DNA from: JBBQIY01 sp964618405 | GTDB lineage: Bacteria > Verrucomicrobiota > Kiritimatiellia > RFP12 > UBA3636 | Direction: 5' to 3' | Assembly (NCBI GenBank): GCA_964618405.1 | Contig: CAZUAY010000019.1 | Span: 1-22,606, forward strand | DNA: 22,606 nucleotides | Part shown: piece by piece, positions 1 through 7,452 of the stretch | Numbering within the stretch: the stretch's first letter is position 1 | How the letters are laid out: every line of letters begins with the position of its first letter | Notes under the pieces: generated by a model | Told to the model about the DNA's origin: nothing | What the model saw: the letters and a program-made list of their open reading frames with translations, nothing else | Database searches by the model: none | Made by a program: the position numbers and the translations under genes

Positions 1-28
1 GGGGGTTCGACTCCCCCCGCCTCCACCA
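1..28 (+). ncRNA. ssrA: 3' end of tmRNA (partial), T-arm and acceptor strand
   Basis: The window opens exactly at a T-arm: a 5-bp GGGGG/CCCCC stem (1-5 with 13-17) around the loop TTCGACT (6-12). The 3' acceptor strand CGCCTCC (18-24), discriminator A25 and an encoded CCA (26-28) follow. A TTCGACT loop on a G/C-only stem followed by CCTCCACCA is typical of bacterial tmRNA, the RNA that rescues stalled ribosomes with SmpB. The 5' part, including the tag-peptide frame, lies outside the window, so a tRNA (for example tRNA-Ser) cannot be ruled out. An intrinsic terminator follows 12 nt later. Confidence 0.75.
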
Positions 29-39
29 TTCTGGAAAGT

Positions 40-80
40 AAAAGGGATTGGGTCAACATGACCCGATTCCTTTTTCTTTT
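40..80 (+). terminator. Rho-independent terminator of the tmRNA gene
   Basis: A 14-15 bp stem (40-54 with 60-74, including two G-U pairs) encloses a 5-nt loop AACAT (55-59). It runs directly into a T-rich tract, TTTTTCTTTT, at 71-80. Position and orientation fit termination of the RNA gene ending at 28. Confidence 0.85.
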
Positions 81-363
81 CCTCAACTTTGTCGCGAACT
101 TGGTCGAGCCTCCGGGAAGTCGCCTCAGCCCGTTACGCGACGAGGACACCGCGTCTCCAAGAGGAGCCTGGCTGTGCAGGAACGGAACTCGAAGTTATAG
201 GAAAGCCCTCCTGTTCTCATACGACGACGTCACCGTAATCTCAAACGTCACCTAATCTCGCGCAAAAGTACAAGATTACATTAGCAGAAGGGCGGTACTT
301 CATGCCTCACGTTATGTTGCGTAATCCGGATGGTCTGATGTAAAACTGAAAGAAAAATTCCAT
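81..363. other. Intergenic region with no gene recognised
   Basis: This stretch separates the RNA terminator from the 3' end of the leftward nnr gene. Short open frames here have no recognisable motif or ribosome binding site. The only structure seen is a close direct repeat at 227-259. No hairpin plus T-run ending the rnf-nnr transcript was found on the minus strand. Confidence 0.6.
227..259. repeat. Close direct repeat of about 15 bp
   Basis: ACGTCACCGTAATCTC (227-242) is followed after two bases by ACGTCACCTAATCTC (245-259), identical except for one deleted G. An 18-bp centre-to-centre spacing is compatible with paired protein sites, but may be chance or a small duplication. Confidence 0.4.
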
Positions 364-1920
364 TCACACAAACGCTTCACCGAGACAGGCAATCACATCG
401 GTAGCAAGCATCGCTTCTCGTCCTTTGCGCCAGGCGGCGATATCTCCTGCTCGTGCATGGAGCCAGGCTGCCGCACGTGCGGCGTCAAAGGCCGTGAGGC
501 CTCGCGCAAGCATGGCGCCGGCTATTCCCGCCAGCACATCACCCATGCCACCGCGGGCCATGCCAGGATTCACGTTGGCCACAAGATGAATGCCACGCCC
601 GGGTGCCGAGACGAGTGTCCCCGCCCCTTTCAGAATCACAGCGGCTCCTGTTAAGTCAACAAGGGCTCTGAGTGCTGCCGGACGGTCAGCCTGAACCGCC
701 GCTATACTCATTCCCAATAACCGCGCCGCTTCGCCGGGATGCGGCGTGATGATCTTTTGCGTCGTGCACGCGGCCAGAGTCTGGACACTGCCACAAAGCA
801 CATTGAGCGCATCCGCATCGAGCACAACGCCTGTCGCGCCACTGCTCGTGAGCAGCCACTGCACCGCTTCTTGCACGCCATTTTTCTGCGACATACCAGG
901 ACCGGCTACGATTGTCTTTCCGGCAAAGGAAGCACGCGAAGCGAGTAGAGAGAAAGCGGTTACAACATCAGAATTAAGCGGGTGCACCATCATCTCGGGT
1001 GCATGAACCGCCACAAGGCCAGCAATCGCTTCGGGTACGAACACGCTTACCAGTCCTGCTCCGGATTTCATCGCCCCCAAAGCCGCCAATGCCGGAGCGC
1101 CACAATAGCCAGCCGTCCCACCGACAATACAAACGTGTCCATAATCGCCCTTATGTGAATCCCAGCGGCGGCAGGGTGTAGACTCTGCCACATCGCGTGC
1201 TGTCACCAGTTCGTCACAGGCTATAGCGGCGACGCCGTGTAGGTATTCCTCTGGAATCTCGAGATCATTCACGTAGACGGATCCAGAATGGCTCAGCGAT
1301 GAACACGTTGCCATACCCCGTTTGGGCATTCCCATGCACACGGTGATATCGGCGTTAACGACGTCGCCTTGAGCGGTTCCAGTGTCGGCATTAAGACCCG
1401 ATGGCACATCGACCGAAACAATATGAACACGACCTTTCAGGCGGTTGATCCAGCGAATCGCTGAGGCCGCAGGTTCCTTAGGTGCGCCATGAACACCGAT
1501 GCCGAGAATGCCATCGATGATGATGGATCCACGCGGGATAACGGATGGCGGGAGAGCGGTCCACGGTTGCTCCTCAGAACACCAAGAAATTGAGGGAAAG
1601 CGCCCTGTGTTCGAAAGAGTCCGAACAACACTTTTGGCTCCATCCTCCGTCAGCGCTGCAAAAAAATGAACCTTAAAACCTTGCTCCGCAAGCTCCCATC
1701 CTGCATAAATTGCGTCCGCTCCATTGTTGCCATTGCCAAAAATCACATAGACGGCAGGGCGTACAGGCGAACTCGCGCACATCTCGAGGATAAGATTAAC
1801 GATGCCCAGCGAGGCAAGTTTGATCAGGTGGTCAGACTCGGGAACTCCCGAAAAGCGACAGCTCGTGGTGAGTAAATCGCCGTCAATACGACGCATTTCT
1901 TCAGTGCTAACATATCGCAT
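364..1920 (-). CDS. nnr: Bifunctional NAD(P)H-hydrate epimerase / ADP-dependent NAD(P)H-hydrate dehydratase
   Basis: This cytoplasmic repair enzyme restores hydrated NADH and NADPH: the N-terminal YjeF_N-type domain epimerises the R and S forms and the C-terminal ribokinase-like domain dehydrates the S form using ADP. The 518 aa match the usual fused length. Visible motifs are GNGNNGADA (residues 62-70; families usually have GNNGGDG, the Asp is kept) and SVDVPSGLNADTG in the epimerase domain. The dehydratase domain has HKGDYGHVCIVGG, GPGMSQ, VLDADAL, ITPHPGEAARLLG and NPGMARGGMGDVLAG with the catalytic-type Asp. The ATG has a good GAGGGG ribosome site. It lies 30 bp downstream of rnfE and is likely the last gene of the rnf operon. 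The interdomain linker (around 1166-1191) carries a palindromic element also found in the GT9 gene. Confidence 0.95.
   Translation of the reverse strand: MRYVSTEEMRRIDGDLLTTSCRFSGVPESDHLIKLASLGIVNLILEMCASSPVRPAVYVIFGNGNNGADAIYAGWELAEQGFKVHFFAALTEDGAKSVVRTLSNTGRFPSISWCSEEQPWTALPPSVIPRGSIIIDGILGIGVHGAPKEPAASAIRWINRLKGRVHIVSVDVPSGLNADTGTAQGDVVNADITVCMGMPKRGMATCSSLSHSGSVYVNDLEIPEEYLHGVAAIACDELVTARDVAESTPCRRWDSHKGDYGHVCIVGGTAGYCGAPALAALGAMKSGAGLVSVFVPEAIAGLVAVHAPEMMVHPLNSDVVTAFSLLASRASFAGKTIVAGPGMSQKNGVQEAVQWLLTSSGATGVVLDADALNVLCGSVQTLAACTTQKIITPHPGEAARLLGMSIAAVQADRPAALRALVDLTGAAVILKGAGTLVSAPGRGIHLVANVNPGMARGGMGDVLAGIAGAMLARGLTAFDAARAAAWLHARAGDIAAWRKGREAMLATDVIACLGEAFV
1166..1191. repeat. Intragenic palindromic element, copy 3 (in nnr)
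   Basis: GGCAGGGT (1170-1177) and ACTCTGCC (1182-1189) pair with one G-T. On the minus strand this reads GTGGCAGAGTCTACACCC then TGCC, close to copy 2 and also preceded by GAT. It encodes part of the linker between the two Nnr domains. Confidence 0.5.
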
Positions 1921-1950
1921 GGCTTTCCCCTCTTGTCAGGAATCACACGC

Positions 1951-2589
1951 TTATCGATCAAACGTTTCTTTGCCACAGCCGACCACACAGTGACGGCAGT
2001 CGAGGCGGAGAGGCCCTGGCTCTGGAAGCCCCTTTCGACGGGCATTATAATTTTGAATGGCATTGATTGCGGCCAACAAGACCCCGAGGACAATAAATCC
2101 TCCCGGAGGCAAAACCGCCAACAACGCAACGCCGCCCGCGAGCTGACGTGTCGCGGCTACAAGAAAGAGTGAAAGGGTGAATCCAAGCCCCATGCCGATG
2201 CCGTCAAACACGCTGTTAACAACCGTGTTTTTGGCGGCAAAGGCTTCGGCGCGACCGAGGATAATGCAGTTCACAACGATCAGTGGGATGAAGATTCCGA
2301 GGCTTTCGTAAAGCGCTGGAACGTATGCCTTCATGAGCATTTCAACAATCGTCACGAACGAGGCAATCACGACAATGTAGCAAGGAATGCGAACCTGCGG
2401 GGGGACAAACTTGCGGATGGATGAGATCGCCGCATTCGAACAGATGAGTACCGACATCGTGGCAACGCCCATACCCACGCCATTTTCAATCGAGTTCGTG
2501 GTGGCCAGTGTCGGACACATGCCTAGGACGAGCCGGAAAATAGGATTGCTCGTCAGAATTCCATTTTTTAAAATCTTCAGCGCTTTCAT
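1951..2589 (-). CDS. rnfE: RnfE, electron transport complex subunit E
   Basis: This integral membrane subunit of the Rnf ferredoxin:NAD+ oxidoreductase belongs to the RnfA/RnfE (NqrD/NqrE) family. With RnfA it forms the core that carries electrons and couples them to ion transport. The 212-aa protein is mostly hydrophobic, with about six membrane segments. It shows family motifs such as NPIFRLVLGMCPTLATT near the N-terminus and NCIILGRAEAFA in the middle. The C-terminus carries a short Cys cluster, CRHCVVGCG, past the last membrane span. The start lies 1 bp after the rnfG stop, with a GGAGG ribosome site inside the end of rnfG, so translation is probably coupled. RnfE rather than RnfA is assigned from length, operon position after rnfG and the extended Cys-bearing tail. 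Confidence 0.95.
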   Translation of the reverse strand: MKALKILKNGILTSNPIFRLVLGMCPTLATTNSIENGVGMGVATMSVLICSNAAISSIRKFVPPQVRIPCYIVVIASFVTIVEMLMKAYVPALYESLGIFIPLIVVNCIILGRAEAFAAKNTVVNSVFDGIGMGLGFTLSLFLVAATRQLAGGVALLAVLPPGGFIVLGVLLAAINAIQNYNARRKGLPEPGPLRLDCRHCVVGCGKETFDR

Positions 2590-2590
2590 A

Positions 2591-3151
2591 TTACATCGCC
2601 TCCGTAGTCTGAATCATTTCGAAAACTTTCACCCCGCGTTCAATAGCCCCGCAAACGGCGCGTGATGAAATGGTTGCGGCGGTAATCGGAACAATATCGC
2701 CGCCGTCCTTAACGACTTTCCAGTTTGTTCCGCTAGCAGGACGGTTTTGGACATTAGCGAGAAAACTTCCAGTAATATTTCCCCCCAGCCCTGGCGTTTC
2801 ACTATGTGCCAAGACCTTGTAGCTCCAGAAATTTCCATCCTTCGAGAAGCCAAGCATCAACTTGATATCGCCTGAGTAGCCATTGGGCACCGTTATTACC
2901 ATGGCGTAGCCCTTATTGGTGCTCCAATAGATGTTTGTGGTAGAAGAATTATCTGGCCACGTAACCGTAACCGAAAGCTCCTGCGGATTCTCTGCGCCTT
3001 CGGGCAAAACCGCAAGAATCGCACTCGTTTTTTTAGCCGCTTCCGCATCCGCAATCGGCTTGAGGGTTACTTCGTGTGCTAACGAAACTAAGAATGCCGA
3101 AATTAGGCAGATCACGGTGATGCTGCTGACGAGTTTGACAGAGTCGTTCAT
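2591..3151 (-). CDS. rnfG: RnfG, FMN-carrying electron transport subunit
   Basis: RnfG is anchored by one N-terminal membrane helix (about residues 7-24) with an extracytoplasmic FMN-binding domain. In this family FMN is covalently attached to a Thr by ApbE. The 186-aa protein has the family motif ETPGLGG (118-124) and ends with TAATISSRAV, where T160 is the expected FMN site. The usual motif is D-x-x-(S/T)-G-A-T; here the residues are VPITAAT, so the Asp and Gly positions are replaced. The frame is open further upstream, but the start chosen is the ATG overlapping the rnfD stop (ATGA), with an AAGGTGG site before it. A longer start would overlap rnfD by hundreds of bases and lacks family similarity. 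Confidence 0.93.
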   Translation of the reverse strand: MNDSVKLVSSITVICLISAFLVSLAHEVTLKPIADAEAAKKTSAILAVLPEGAENPQELSVTVTWPDNSSTTNIYWSTNKGYAMVITVPNGYSGDIKLMLGFSKDGNFWSYKVLAHSETPGLGGNITGSFLANVQNRPASGTNWKVVKDGGDIVPITAATISSRAVCGAIERGVKVFEMIQTTEAM

Positions 3152-4272
3152 ACGGCCACCTTCTTTACCTGGGCTTTTTTTCCAACGCCAAAGCGCTTGT
3201 ATTTTGTCGCCATATTGATGAGAGGCGTAAAGGCATTCATGATCAAGATCGCAAACGTCACGCCTTCGGGATAAGACCCACTTGGCACTACGCGGATGAT
3301 CATCGTGAGCACGCCGCAGCCAACGCCAAATATGACATGCCCCCAGCGCGTCACGGGAGATGTAACCATGTCGGTTGCCATGAATACGGCACCGAAGAGC
3401 GCACCACCAGCGAGCAGATGAAAATCTATCGGCATGGCAACCAGGGGTGAAAACCAATTGAGGAAGAGTGCGAAGACCGCCATCGACCCCATGTAGCCAG
3501 CGGTCGTATGCCACGAGACAACTCTTCGGAAGAGAAGCCATGCAAAACCGATAAGAATTGCCAATGCCGACGTCTCGCCAATGCTTCCATTCACGTTTCC
3601 AAAGAAAAGGTTCTTTCGCACCTTCGCGTTGTAGTCAAAAGCATCCGAAGCCTTCACCTTAAAACGGGTCGCATCCTTCGTCAAGCCCAGCGGCGTTGCT
3701 GTTGTGGTGGCGTCGTTTGGATCCGGTTTGTTGCCGAAAACTCCGTAGGAGGCCGACGTCGTGCTGTCGCTCATCTCCAGTTCAGCGCCTTCGCCAACAG
3801 GAACCCCTAGCCATGTACTCGGGGTCCAGGTGGTCATGGTTGCAGTGAACGATATCAGCAAGAATGCGCGGCCAACCAGCGCCGGGTTGAATGCATTGTA
3901 CCCGAGGCCGCCAAAAACCTGTTTGGCGACTGCGATGGCGAAGATCGTTCCCAGCGCAGCCTGCCAGATCGGCAGTCCGATGGGAAGGCACAAGGCCAGC
4001 AACAATCCAGTCACGATGGCACTGAGATCGCCAATCGAGTTTTCTCGGCCCATCATCTTGCGGCAAACCCATTCGGTACCAACGGCGGAGCCTACGCAAA
4101 CCGCAATGAGAAGCAACGATCGAGGTCCGAAAAACCAAACCGCTGCCAACGAACACGGGATCAACGAGATGATAACATCTCGCATGATGGTGCGAACGCT
4201 GGATCCGCTATGGATGTGCGGCGAGGTGCTCGTCACGAGCAAAGAATTGATGTCTTGTTCTGTTTCGTTCAC
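3148..4272 (-). CDS. rnfD: RnfD, FMN-carrying integral membrane subunit
   Basis: RnfD is a membrane subunit of the Rnf complex (NqrB family) that carries covalent FMN on a Thr and is thought to form part of the ion path. The 374 aa contain many hydrophobic segments, the N-terminal SPHIHSGSSVRTIMRDV that opens the family, and GGLGYNAFNPALVGRAFLL (121-139). The flavinylation motif is DATTTATPLG with T193 the expected site; the usual Gly two positions before it is Thr. Translation starts at GTG (4270-4272), which overlaps the rnfC TGA as GTGA. An AGGAG site lies 8 nt upstream inside rnfC. The 3' end overlaps rnfG by ATGA, so C, D and G are a coupled block. Confidence 0.95.
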   Translation of the reverse strand: MNETEQDINSLLVTSTSPHIHSGSSVRTIMRDVIISLIPCSLAAVWFFGPRSLLLIAVCVGSAVGTEWVCRKMMGRENSIGDLSAIVTGLLLALCLPIGLPIWQAALGTIFAIAVAKQVFGGLGYNAFNPALVGRAFLLISFTATMTTWTPSTWLGVPVGEGAELEMSDSTTSASYGVFGNKPDPNDATTTATPLGLTKDATRFKVKASDAFDYNAKVRKNLFFGNVNGSIGETSALAILIGFAWLLFRRVVSWHTTAGYMGSMAVFALFLNWFSPLVAMPIDFHLLAGGALFGAVFMATDMVTSPVTRWGHVIFGVGCGVLTMIIRVVPSGSYPEGVTFAILIMNAFTPLINMATKYKRFGVGKKAQVKKVAV

Positions 4273-5639
4273 GATTTCTTCTCCTGGGCTTTTGCTTGAG
4301 CTTCCGCTCTCGCCCGTGCTGTTCTTGCCGCCAATACGCCCTTCGCTCGTCTAAAATGCTGCACGAGGGGCCTGTGCGAAGGACACACATAGCTGCAGCA
4401 GCCACACTCAAAACAATCGGCCACATGCAAGTCGATGGCCGTATCAACATTGTCCGCCTCGATGGCGCATGACATCTCGGACGGCAATAGACGCAACGGA
4501 CAAACCCGATTGCAGCGTCCGCAACTGATGCACGCCATGGATGTAAATTCAGAGGTGTTCACGGAACCAAGAACAAGAATACCGGAACACGTTTTCGTAA
4601 CGGCAATGGAGGTGTCGGCCACCGTGAATCCCATCATCGGCCCGCCGGAAATGATTTTGGTTGCCTTCCCTTTAAAGCCGCCTGCAGCGGCGATCAAATC
4701 TTCGTAGCTCGTACCACAGCGCGCGTAGAAATTTCCTGGGGTGGCGATAACTTCCCCAGTGACCGTGACGCAACGTGAGTCGAGTGGCCAGCCGTCGATG
4801 ACGGCTTCTTTAATAGCGATCAAGGTTCCGATGTTTTCAACGACGCAGCCCACGTCGGCAGGGAGGCCGCCCGAAGGCACCTCTACGCCCAGCGTTGCAT
4901 AAATCTGCTGCTTCTCGCTGCCATGCGGATAGAAGGTTTTGAGGATAGCAACGGAGACATTATCGTCGCACTCGATCTTGGAAAATGCTTCGATGGCATC
5001 CGGCTTGTTTGCCTCGATGCAGATCCAAACGCTCTCTGCCCCAAGAATTTTTCGAAGGATCTGGATACCCTTCCAAATATCTTCCGTCCGTTCCAGCATC
5101 ATGCGATGGTCGGAGGATAAATACGGTTCGCACTCGGCACCGTTGATGATCAGCGTATGAACCTTCTTGTCAGGTGGCGGATTGACCTTAACGTGTGTTG
5201 GAAAGCCAGCACCGCCCATACCCACAATACCCGTCTCGGAAATACGGTCGATCAGTTCTTTGATTGGGCGCGTTTCCCAATCCGGTAATGGCTGAATCAC
5301 TTGGGTTCTCTCGTCAAGCCCATCCGCTTCAATCACGCAGTGTACAACGCGTCTGCCGACAGCCGCCGTCAACAGCTCATAGCCTTTGATGACCCCAGAA
5401 GTCGGAGCATGCACGGAAGCAGAAATAAAGCCACTTGCTACGCCGATCATGTCGCCGCGACGCACGCGAGCGCCAACTTCCAGGACTTGCTTGGCGGGTG
5501 CGCCTAGATGTTGGACAAGCGGAACTTTTAAAATTTTAGGAACGGGCAACACGACCATGGGGTGGTTGCATGAAAGGTCCTTTTTCTCAGGCGGATGAAC
5601 CCCGCCTTTAAACATGTTTGGAGCGTTAAATGTTTTCAT
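4269..5639 (-). CDS. rnfC: RnfC, NADH- and FMN-binding iron-sulfur subunit
   Basis: RnfC is the peripheral cytoplasmic subunit of Rnf that exchanges electrons with NAD(H). The 456 aa show the N-terminal GGVHPPEKK motif (12-20), a barrel-sandwich region (about 45-90), a Complex I 51-kDa-like nucleotide/FMN region with GMGGAGFPTHVK (140-151) and NGAECEPYL (166-174), then two [4Fe-4S] motifs. Their Cys residues are 370, 373, 376, 380 and 409, 412, 415, 419. The C-terminus ends in a short Ala/Arg/Glu-rich tail, shorter than the long repeats of gammaproteobacterial RnfC. The ATG lies 29 bp from rnfB; no strong ribosome site is visible, unlike its neighbours. The stop overlaps rnfD. Confidence 0.96.
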   Translation of the reverse strand: MKTFNAPNMFKGGVHPPEKKDLSCNHPMVVLPVPKILKVPLVQHLGAPAKQVLEVGARVRRGDMIGVASGFISASVHAPTSGVIKGYELLTAAVGRRVVHCVIEADGLDERTQVIQPLPDWETRPIKELIDRISETGIVGMGGAGFPTHVKVNPPPDKKVHTLIINGAECEPYLSSDHRMMLERTEDIWKGIQILRKILGAESVWICIEANKPDAIEAFSKIECDDNVSVAILKTFYPHGSEKQQIYATLGVEVPSGGLPADVGCVVENIGTLIAIKEAVIDGWPLDSRCVTVTGEVIATPGNFYARCGTSYEDLIAAAGGFKGKATKIISGGPMMGFTVADTSIAVTKTCSGILVLGSVNTSEFTSMACISCGRCNRVCPLRLLPSEMSCAIEADNVDTAIDLHVADCFECGCCSYVCPSHRPLVQHFRRAKGVLAARTARARAEAQAKAQEKKS

Positions 5640-5668
5640 AATCAGAAATTCAGAAGAAAATTAGGAAC

Positions 5669-6463
5669 TCAATCGCGTTGGATAATGCATTTCACAGGAC
5701 ATTTCGCGATGACGCCCTCGTTCGCGACCGGCGGTTTTGTGTAGTCCACGACAGCAAGCGCTGCTTGCATCGACATCGAAACACCGCCTTCTAGTTTGAC
5801 GCACATGCTACAGCCGATACAACCCTTGGTGCACTGTTTGCGCACAACGGCACCCTTCTCTGGCGACGAGCAGCGCACATGAATTTTGTGGGCTTCAGGC
5901 GTCATGACAATAATATTACGAGGACACTGCACCACGCACAAACCACAGCCAACGCAGACCTTGGGGTCGACGATAGCGAGTCCATTCTGAATCGCGATGG
6001 CTCCATACGGGCACGCACGCGCACAACTTCCAAACCCGAGGCATCCGTACTGGCAATCCTTCCAACCGCCAGCAACCATGTTCGCGACAGAGCAGTCCAT
6101 CACGCCATTATACTGGCTTCGGTGCGTCACGGCCGATCGATCGCCACCACACTTCACGTAGGCCTTCATTGACTCAGGTGCTGTCGCCTGCTGGCCTGTC
6201 AGCAAGGCAATGGCATCGACGACCTCTCCACCCCCCGGACCGCACTTATTGATCGGTGCGCCTTCCGTAACAATCGCCTTGGCGTAAGCCGCGCAGCCCG
6301 CAAAGCCACAACCACCACAATTCGCGCCAGGAAGCGCTTGCTCTACATCGATAACAAGTTGGTCTTCTTTGACCTCAAAACGCTTCGCGATGATCGCCAG
6401 CGCAATGCCGCAAACAATTCCAATAGCCGTAATGACAAATGTCGTGATCAAAATTCCGCTCAT
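5669..6463 (-). CDS. rnfB: RnfB, multi-iron-sulfur ferredoxin-like subunit
   Basis: RnfB accepts electrons from reduced ferredoxin and passes them into the membrane part of Rnf. The 264-aa protein begins with one membrane anchor (about 3-26). A Fe-S domain follows (CGGCGFAGC, Cys 49, 52, 57 and 74), then two ferredoxin [4Fe-4S] motifs with Cys 137, 141, 147, 151 and 170, 173, 176, 180. A further Cys-rich C-terminal part has CTKGCIGCSMC (211-221) and CPVKC (255-259), so it could carry more clusters than the shortest RnfB forms. The ATG has an AGGA site 8 nt upstream and starts 21 bp after rnfA. This extended form occurs in several anaerobic lineages, to my knowledge. Confidence 0.96.
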   Translation of the reverse strand: MSGILITTFVITAIGIVCGIALAIIAKRFEVKEDQLVIDVEQALPGANCGGCGFAGCAAYAKAIVTEGAPINKCGPGGGEVVDAIALLTGQQATAPESMKAYVKCGGDRSAVTHRSQYNGVMDCSVANMVAGGWKDCQYGCLGFGSCARACPYGAIAIQNGLAIVDPKVCVGCGLCVVQCPRNIIVMTPEAHKIHVRCSSPEKGAVVRKQCTKGCIGCSMCVKLEGGVSMSMQAALAVVDYTKPPVANEGVIAKCPVKCIIQRD

Positions 6464-6484
6464 GAAGTTTTCCTACTATAAATT

Positions 6485-7057
6485 TTAAACAAGGCCGCTG
6501 AAGCCCATGAAGGCAAGCGAGAGCAGTCCCGCCGTAACCAGTGCAAGTGCAATGCCTCGAAATGCCTTCGGCGGGTATGCGTTGTCGAGACGTTCACGGA
6601 TACCGGAAAAAATCAGTAGCGCAAGCGCGAAGCCAACGGCAGCAGAAAATCCGAAGAGAACGGAGGTCACAAAATCGGTCTTTTCTCTGGCATTGATCAC
6701 GGCAACGCCCAGCACGGCGCAGTTCGTGGTAATCAGCGGCAAATAGATACCCAATGCGGCATGCAGCGGAGGTGTAAAGCGCTTCATTAAGATGTCGAGA
6801 AGCTGCACGAACGCGGCGATCACCAGAATGAAAGCGATCGTCTGCATGTACTCTATGCCAGCGGGCACCAGAATAAGATGCTGGATTGCCCACGTCACCG
6901 CCGAAGCAGCCGTCATCACAAAAATCACGGCTCCCGACATCCCCATGGCTGTCTTAATCTTTCTCGACACGCCAAGAAATGGACAAATCCCCAAAAACCT
7001 CGACAGCACGAAGTTATTGACGAAAACAGCACCGACAACAAGTAATAGATATTCCAT
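6485..7057 (-). CDS. rnfA: RnfA, electron transport complex subunit A
   Basis: RnfA is the integral membrane partner of RnfE and the first gene of this operon. The 190-aa length is standard. The sequence opens with EYLLLVVGAVFVNNFVLSRFLGICPFLG and contains about six hydrophobic helices, with NCAVLGVAVI near residue 112, equivalent to the ILGRAEAF region of RnfE. The Cys in CPFLG and in NCAVLG are the pair known in RnfA/RnfE and NqrD/NqrE to hold an intramembrane iron-sulfur centre. The ATG has a GGAG site 7 nt upstream. The order A-B-C-D-G-E is the one common in Proteobacteria, not the C-D-G-E-A-B order of Clostridia. Confidence 0.96.
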   Translation of the reverse strand: MEYLLLVVGAVFVNNFVLSRFLGICPFLGVSRKIKTAMGMSGAVIFVMTAASAVTWAIQHLILVPAGIEYMQTIAFILVIAAFVQLLDILMKRFTPPLHAALGIYLPLITTNCAVLGVAVINAREKTDFVTSVLFGFSAAVGFALALLIFSGIRERLDNAYPPKAFRGIALALVTAGLLSLAFMGFSGLV

Positions 7058-7083
7058 AAGGTCTCCAAGGCAAATAACGGGTT

Positions 7084-7112
7084 AGAATACACTATCTGTG
7101 AGTTCTGTTCAA
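7084..7112 (-). promoter_or_regulatory. Predicted sigma70-type promoter of the rnf operon
   Basis: On the minus strand TTGAAC (7112-7107) and TATTCT (7089-7084) are separated by exactly 17 bp, each matching four of six consensus bases. Transcription would start near 7077, about 20 nt before the rnfA ATG. Prediction by eye only. Confidence 0.55.
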
Positions 7113-7360
7113 CACCGGATAAAAATAAACGCTTGAAAATTAAAAATGGATGTTTGAAAAAGAGCATTAGGAATGCTTTGCGCAAAATGAGTGGCGGAGC
7201 AAGCCGTGATTCGCACAGGGATGTAGCAAGGCTGACGAAAGTCGTGTTGCCCGTTATTGGAACCGCCGATCAGGCTTGCGCTCGGTGGGGCGGCATCCAG
7301 CGCAGTCCAGTAAAAGCGAAGGTTGTCGCTAACCGATTACGAGATTCGATACAGGAATCC
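7113..7360. other. Intergenic region between divergent rnf and glnS promoters
   Basis: No gene is supported here. Short open frames lack ribosome sites and family motifs. I saw only a small hairpin (GCATT/AATGC near 7168-7180) without a T-run. An unrecognised small RNA cannot be excluded. Confidence 0.5.
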
Positions 7361-7390
7361 TTGCCCTGAGATCCCCATCTGTGTCATAAT
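7361..7390 (+). promoter_or_regulatory. Predicted extended -10 promoter of glnS
   Basis: TTGCCC (7361-7366) and CATAAT (7385-7390) are 18 bp apart. The -10 matches five of six bases and is preceded by TGT, giving an extended -10. Start would be near 7397, leaving a leader of about 55 nt before glnS. No riboswitch or T-box-like fold was recognised in that leader. Confidence 0.55.
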
Positions 7391-7452
7391 GAATGCCTGT
7401 ATACCTGAAGGAGTGCTCGCCCATCCGAATTAGCTAACCGAGAATTGATAAC

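Noticed and set aside
58..255. Open frame of 65 codons after the tmRNA end
   Set aside because: Its ATG lies in the loop and stem of the intrinsic terminator, it has no ribosome site and no family motif.
2591..3541. Long 316-codon frame for RnfG
   Set aside because: The first 130 codons overlap rnfD in another frame and lack RnfG similarity; the ATG at 3151 overlapping the rnfD stop fits the family length.
7133..7369. Open frame of 78 codons between the rnf and glnS promoters
   Set aside because: No ribosome site, no recognisable motif, and it runs into the predicted glnS promoter.
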